Shown one piece after another: positions 13,511-16,164 of a DNA stretch of 16,164 nucleotides. This DNA comes from an uncultured Bacteroidota bacterium (GTDB lineage Bacteria; Bacteroidota; Bacteroidia; Chitinophagales; Chitinophagaceae), in the NCBI GenBank assembly GCA_903912435.1, contig CAIWHI010000288.1:1-16164 (forward strand). Reading direction: 5' to 3'. Made by a program: the position numbers and the translations under genes. The notes below the pieces were generated by a model, which saw nothing but the letters and a program-made list of their open reading frames with translations, made no database searches and was not told the origin of the DNA. Position 1 is the stretch's first letter; each line of letters begins with the position of its first letter.

Positions 13511-13706
13511 CTAAATCTTCTCTCGTTTGTCTCAATACCGGACCACAAACTTGATCCCAGACAGCGACAACAATTTGACGACTAAGTTTATTATATGTTT
13601 CAAATGGAATAGTAGGGTATTCAGTATAATTACTAAGATAGACTATACCGTGATTTTCTTCAACTCTATTGCGGACGTTGGGATGAATTTGATCTTTAAT
13701 CGACAT
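13500..13706 (-). CDS. Array copy 4: shared ends, non-repeat core
   Basis: 68 aa. It has the family N-terminus MSIKDQ and the C-terminal EDLDVD, and the same 11-nt overlaps with both neighbours, but residues 8-48 (including VEENHGIVYLSNYTEYPTIP) are not tetrad repeats. Only a short V-x-x-Q trace remains near the end (VAVWDQVCGPVLRQ). It may be an ancestral single-copy core or a unit in which the repeat was replaced. No match to a known domain was recognised. Confidence 0.6.
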   Translation of the reverse strand: MSIKDQIHPNVRNRVEENHGIVYLSNYTEYPTIPFETYNKLSRQIVVAVWDQVCGPVLRQTREDLDVD

Positions 13707-13932
13707 CTAAATCTTCTTCCATTTGATCAAAAACTCGATTCCGGACTTGCTCATAGACTTGATCCAGGACTCGACCCTGGACTCGATCCAAGACTCGAAT
13801 ATAGACTTGATAATAGACTTTAATCAAGACTTGATCCCAGACTTTATCAGAGACTTGATAACTAAATTGATCACGTACTTGAATATAGACTTGATCATGG
13901 ACTTGATCACGGACTTGATCTTTAATCGACAT
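13696..13932 (-). CDS. V-x-x-Q repeat protein, copy 3
   Basis: 78 aa. MSIKDQVRDQVHDQVYIQV start, tetrads throughout, FDQMEEDLDVD end. Purine-rich GGAAGAGGA ends 6 nt before the ATG, within the end of copy 2; 11-nt overlaps on both sides (start ATGTCGATTAAA, stop frame GATGTCGATTAA). Its N-terminal 25 residues match copy 2 closely at DNA level (13867-13977 versus 14105-14215). Confidence 0.66.
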   Translation of the reverse strand: MSIKDQVRDQVHDQVYIQVRDQFSYQVSDKVWDQVLIKVYYQVYIRVLDRVQGRVLDQVYEQVRNRVFDQMEEDLDVD

Positions 13933-13977
13933 CTAAATCCTCTTCCATTTGATCACAAACTCGATTCCGGACTCGAT
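13867..13977. repeat. 111-bp block repeated at 14105-14215
   Basis: Two mismatches by eye (109 of 111). The block spans the gene 2 / gene 3 junction and recurs across the gene 1 / gene 2 junction, so whole junctions have been copied. Confidence 0.8.
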
Positions 13978-14170
13978 TCAAGACTTGATCCAGGACTCGA
14001 CCCTGGACTTGATTATAGATTTGATCATAGACTTGGACCCAGACTTGATCAGAGACTTGATCCCAGACTTGATCATAGACTTGATCCCAGCGCCGAAACC
14101 GGACTTGATCACGTACTTGAATATAGACTTGATCATGGACTTGATCACGGACTTGATCTTTAATCGACAT
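13922..14170 (-). CDS. V-x-x-Q repeat protein, copy 2
   Basis: 82 aa with MSIKDQVRDQVHDQVYIQV start and CDQMEEDLDVD end. The middle (QVRFRRWDQV) has one break in the tetrad rhythm; the rest keeps V-x-x-Q, with tryptophan, tyrosine or aspartate usually in the variable positions. Purine-rich ribosome site and 11-nt overlaps as in the other copies. Cytoplasmic, no signal or membrane segment. The tetrad period could form a solenoid or a long helix; the sequence does not decide. Confidence 0.66.
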   Translation of the reverse strand: MSIKDQVRDQVHDQVYIQVRDQVRFRRWDQVYDQVWDQVSDQVWVQVYDQIYNQVQGRVLDQVLNRVRNRVCDQMEEDLDVD

Positions 14171-14384
14171 CTAAATCTTCTTCCATTTGATCAAAAACTC
14201 GATTCCGGACTCGATCCAAGACTTGACTATAGACTCGACCCTGGACTTGAACCCAGATTTGATTATAGATTTGAACCCAGACTTGATCAGAGACTTGATC
14301 CCAGACTTGATCATATACTTGATCCCAGACTTGAAACCGGACTTGATCACAAACTCGATCCTTTACTTGTTCACTAATCGACAT
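14160..14384 (-). CDS. V-x-x-Q repeat protein, copy 1 (first in transcription order)
   Basis: 74 aa. Its start is diverged (MSISEQVKDRVCDQV) and preceded by AGGAG 9 nt upstream in a unique leader, as expected for the first gene of the array. Tetrads run to the FDQMEEDLDVD end, which overlaps copy 2 by 11 nt. It lies 62 bp after the VRRQREY gene, so it probably belongs to the same transcript as the DUF6745-like gene. Confidence 0.66.
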   Translation of the reverse strand: MSISEQVKDRVCDQVRFQVWDQVYDQVWDQVSDQVWVQIYNQIWVQVQGRVYSQVLDRVRNRVFDQMEEDLDVD

Positions 14385-14409
14385 CTAAATCATCTCCTAT
14401 TTTGATTTT
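14374..14409 (-). pseudogene. Relic C-terminus of an upstream array copy
   Basis: Just before copy 1 the frame that would end a preceding copy reads KIKIGDDLDVD and then TAG, close to the family ending KMEEDLDVD, with the stop overlapping copy 1's start as in the true junctions. There is no repeat coding upstream of it, so an earlier copy appears to have been lost. Confidence 0.5.
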
Positions 14410-14429
14410 TCTTCTCGAATAGGAGAAGA
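14410..14429 (-). other. Hairpin before the repeat array
   Basis: 7-bp stem TCTTCTC / GAGAAGA with a 6-nt loop, in the 62-bp leader between the VRRQREY gene and copy 1. No U-tract follows on the minus strand. Next to it, 14433-14447 is an AT-rich palindrome around the upstream stop codon. Role unknown. Confidence 0.3.
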
Positions 14430-14446
14430 TTTAAACATATTATGTT

Positions 14447-14800
14447 TTAGTCTGCCGCCTTATGGAAACCCTCAGCAACATATTCGCGCTGACGACGAAC
14501 CTCATAGTTACCAGGAGGAACCAGAAGCGTTTCGTGAGTATCAAAACTACGAAGATGCTGAATTTCAGTTGGTGCTTCTACAGCAAAGAACAAGCGAAAT
14601 AGATCATTGTCGTTTGTGATCTTGGTTTCCTTATATGCCTTAACATGTTCCTGAGTCATAACGTGATTATGACCAGTTTCGCTATGGGCGACGGTATAAA
14701 CTCCATTTTCAGGAGCCAGAGCAACAGTGTCCTTGGGAATTTCATTGATCCGAAAGATCACGAAGTCGCCCTGTGCTGCCATTTTAGTGAATGTCTTCAT
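14447..14800 (-). CDS. Small VRRQREY-motif protein, partner of DUF6745-like gene
   Basis: 117 aa. The pattern is GDFVIFRINEIPKD, then SETGHNHVM (TGHxH), then VEAPTEIQHL, and a C-terminal VPPGNYEVRRQREYVAEGF and final AD. From memory, bacterial proteins with the same order (GD...GE.TGH.H...PPG.Y.VRRQREY...AD) are found next to DUF6745 genes; I cannot check this here. It looks like a single compact beta domain, possibly metal-binding through the TGHxH histidines. Function unknown. AAGGA is 8 nt before the ATG. The 50-bp gap from the DUF6745-like gene suggests one transcript. Confidence 0.7.
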   Translation of the reverse strand: MKTFTKMAAQGDFVIFRINEIPKDTVALAPENGVYTVAHSETGHNHVMTQEHVKAYKETKITNDNDLFRLFFAVEAPTEIQHLRSFDTHETLLVPPGNYEVRRQREYVAEGFHKAAD

Positions 14801-14850
14801 TTTTGTGTTCCTTTTGAGTTGTTGTTTAGTGTGTGTATTATGTTAAGAAA

Positions 14851-15714
14851 TTAAGTCCGAACTTCAAGATCACTCATCATATCAGCAGGCAAATCCCAAG
14901 TCCATGCCTGTGCTTCCAGAGCAGTCTTCATATCAGGAGGAACAGGAATAGCAAAGGTCCGACCAGTTCCACACAGAACTTGAAGGAACTTTTCCTTACC
15001 AATATCAGGAATATTAACCTCCAACAGAGTGCCAATTTCAGGATCAGCATCACGATCAATGACCTTGGTAGGAAGTTCCTCCAAAATGTTGTTCCATCCG
15101 ATGATTTCACAGGCAACCCGGCGAAGTTCGATATTCGTCTCGGTAATCGCCTGAGAAGCAGTCAGAGTTCGGTCAACAATCCAGTTCTTCTTGATACGAA
15201 CACCATGCCACATGTAGACTTCGGTGCCGTCAAGATAAGCAATGGCAGGACCATTTTCACAGTGACTTAGATTACGATCATCCTGCTTGATGACACAAGG
15301 ACGATCCATAATCACCACGAGTTTTTCATCGAGGTAGCACCAACCGCTCACCAAAGACAATTCCGTCAGAAGAAATAGTGGAGTCGTGGCAATATCCAGA
15401 ACATCATTGATGTATTTGTAGAAATACAAGAAGTAACTATCGTGGTTGCCGTAAATCGTATTGTCAACGAAATCGCGCCAGTTGCCTTTTGGATAGACTT
15501 CCTTATACATCTTATACGCCTCGGTAGGACCACTGGCGAACTTGACATTATCGCTCATCTTCAAGTTAACATTGGCATAGACTTTCTCCAAGGCAGCAAC
15601 CGCCTTTTGAAAATCAACTCGTTCAGTAGAAAGACCGACCTCAACGCCCTTATCACGATATTCTGCGATACGGGCAGTTTGTGCTTCGGTAAGAGATTCG
15701 ATTTTAGTACTCAC
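14851..15714 (-). CDS. DUF6745-like protein
   Basis: About 287 aa. The hallmarks are the N-terminal VGLSTERVDF, YGNHDSYFLYFY, the block HCENGPAIAYLDGTEVYMWHG with GVRIKKNWIVD, and the C-terminal TFAIPVPPDMKTALEAQAWTW, all in the order I recall for DUF6745. In bacterial members a long V-x-x-Q tetrad stretch is inserted between the first two blocks; here it is absent and the next genes in line encode such repeats separately. Start: GTG 15714-15712 has AAGGA 8 nt ahead, while ATG 15723-15721 has none at usable distance and would add MNK; both remain possible. It overlaps the upstream gene by 11 nt (GTG) or 20 nt (ATG). Function unknown. Confidence 0.75.
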   Translation of the reverse strand: MSTKIESLTEAQTARIAEYRDKGVEVGLSTERVDFQKAVAALEKVYANVNLKMSDNVKFASGPTEAYKMYKEVYPKGNWRDFVDNTIYGNHDSYFLYFYKYINDVLDIATTPLFLLTELSLVSGWCYLDEKLVVIMDRPCVIKQDDRNLSHCENGPAIAYLDGTEVYMWHGVRIKKNWIVDRTLTASQAITETNIELRRVACEIIGWNNILEELPTKVIDRDADPEIGTLLEVNIPDIGKEKFLQVLCGTGRTFAIPVPPDMKTALEAQAWTWDLPADMMSDLEVRT

Positions 15715-16153
15715 TTTGTTCATCCTTTTTTAAAACGTTTTTGAGTGTGGTGTTAAAAGTTTCGATTTTTGATTTAGAAAAACATTCTTCGCAGTCTTTG
15801 ATTTCACCTCGTCCTGCTGGGTCTGGTTCTCTATACCACCCCTTGCCATTACAATTATAGCATGTTGGAAGGGATGTGTCAACTGTTTTTTTCGGTTGGT
15901 CCTCAATAATAAGTGTTGCTTGCCTCAGACGATACCCAATATCAAACCATCGCTGGATAATTTGCTTGGTGCTATTTCGATCATCACGATTATCACCAAG
16001 ATGTTTTACACCAAGATGTTTTACACCAAGATGTTTTAACCAAGCATCCAGCGGTGTAGTGCCAAAAGTGTTGTATGACATTGCCGGAATAATCTTTGCC
16101 GGATCATCCCACACATTGACCGGAGGAACTATAACATAACCATCAATCTTCAT
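15704..16153 (-). CDS. Zinc-knuckle hypothetical protein with short triplication
   Basis: 149 aa from ATG 16153-16151 with GGGGAA upstream (a TTG codon before it is in frame). The zinc site is CYNCNGKG (Cys98, Cys101) and CEECF (Cys121, Cys124), like one DnaJ zinc-knuckle half. Residues 40-52 read LKHLGVKHLGVKHLG, a perfect 15-bp triplication. The middle RWFDIGYRLRQATLIIE looks helical. It directly precedes the DUF6745-like gene and overlaps it. Function unknown; a nucleic acid or protein contact role is possible. Confidence 0.65.
   Translation of the reverse strand: MKIDGYVIVPPVNVWDDPAKIIPAMSYNTFGTTPLDAWLKHLGVKHLGVKHLGDNRDDRNSTKQIIQRWFDIGYRLRQATLIIEDQPKKTVDTSLPTCYNCNGKGWYREPDPAGRGEIKDCEECFSKSKIETFNTTLKNVLKKDEQSEY
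15994..16038 (-). repeat. Three perfect 15-bp tandem copies
   Basis: The plus strand shows CACCAAGATGTTTTA three times without a mismatch, coding KHLGV repeats in frame. Copy changes would keep the frame, as 15 is a multiple of 3. Confidence 0.9.
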
Positions 16154-16164
16154 CAAGGTTCCCC

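Larger units (their letters stand above)
13202..14384 (-). repeat. Tandem array of paralogous 12-bp-repeat genes
   Basis: Five genes in head-to-tail order joined by near-identical junctions of about 30 bp that encode the end of one protein and, in another frame, the start of the next. The basic 12-bp unit reads like GATCAAGTCTGG on the minus strand. GATC occurs about 32 times by hand count in this 1.2 kb. Not a CRISPR array: there are no unique spacers and the repeat is translated. Confidence 0.85.

Noticed and set aside
13213..13548. 111-codon minus-strand frame with K-S-G-V repeats
   Set aside because: Alternate frame of copy 5; it lacks the shared start, ribosome site and family ends.
13202..14384. 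CRISPR-like array
   Set aside because: No unique spacers; the repeat unit is 12 bp, coding and continuous.
13265..14405. Long plus-strand frames across the repeat array (L-I-x-D repeats)
   Set aside because: They are the antisense of a stop-poor 12-bp repeat; several begin with TTG, none has a ribosome site, and all other genes are on the minus strand.

Overview
This window looks like part of a tailed-phage genome, most likely a large T4-superfamily-like myovirus of a Gram-negative host. The reasons are: every supported gene is on the minus strand; genes are packed with 1-30 nt overlaps (many ATGA and TAATG junctions); there is a phage-type nucleotide metabolism set (class Ia ribonucleotide reductase, flavin-dependent thymidylate synthase ThyX, glutaredoxin); and there are several tiny phage-type ORFs, GIY-YIG nucleases and TATAAATA-like octamers resembling T4 late promoters. 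A secreted RlpA-type protein fits a Gram-negative host. I see no tRNA, structural, or replication genes, so I cannot name the phage or host.

Layout in transcription order (right to left). (1) 16153-14447: a zinc-knuckle protein, a DUF6745-like protein, and a small partner ending in a VRRQREY block. (2) 14384-13202: a tandem array of five overlapping small genes. Four are built of a 4-residue V-x-x-Q repeat (12 bp in DNA); the fifth keeps the shared ends around a different core. Relics of further copies flank the array on both sides. From memory, bacterial DUF6745 proteins carry long V-x-x-Q repeats inside the same polypeptide, so this phage seems to have the domain and its repeats as separate neighbouring genes. 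(3) 13166-12030: five small unknown genes. (4) 12009-6377: thyX, a 47-aa gene, then nrdA split in two by a GIY-YIG/NUMOD3 homing endonuclease gene, an SH3-like small gene, nrdB, a zinc ribbon gene and a basic 46-aa gene. (5) 6339-4376: a second GIY-YIG nuclease, a YkuK/DUF458 RNase H-fold protein, an RlpA-like secreted protein, and a ClpP-like protease. (6) 4319-2523: unknowns, glutaredoxin, a WYL_2-like protein and a SpeD-like pyruvoyl decarboxylase. (7) 2526-1: a cytidylyltransferase-like enzyme, a GalE-like epimerase and a family-4 glycosyltransferase that runs off the left edge.

How they fit together: NrdA-a + NrdA-b + NrdB + glutaredoxin + ThyX would supply dNTPs. The split falls between the active-site cysteines equivalent to E. 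coli C439 and C462, so both pieces must assemble to make an active enzyme. The left end is a sugar-nucleotide and glycosyl-transfer cassette, possibly for DNA or surface glycosylation. Both GIY-YIG genes have their ribosome binding site inside a hairpin whose 5' arm overlaps a late-promoter-like octamer, a layout suggesting late-only translation as in T4 I-TevI.

Most notable: the DUF6745 / QREY / V-x-x-Q repeat locus, the split nrdA, and the paired hairpin-promoter switches.
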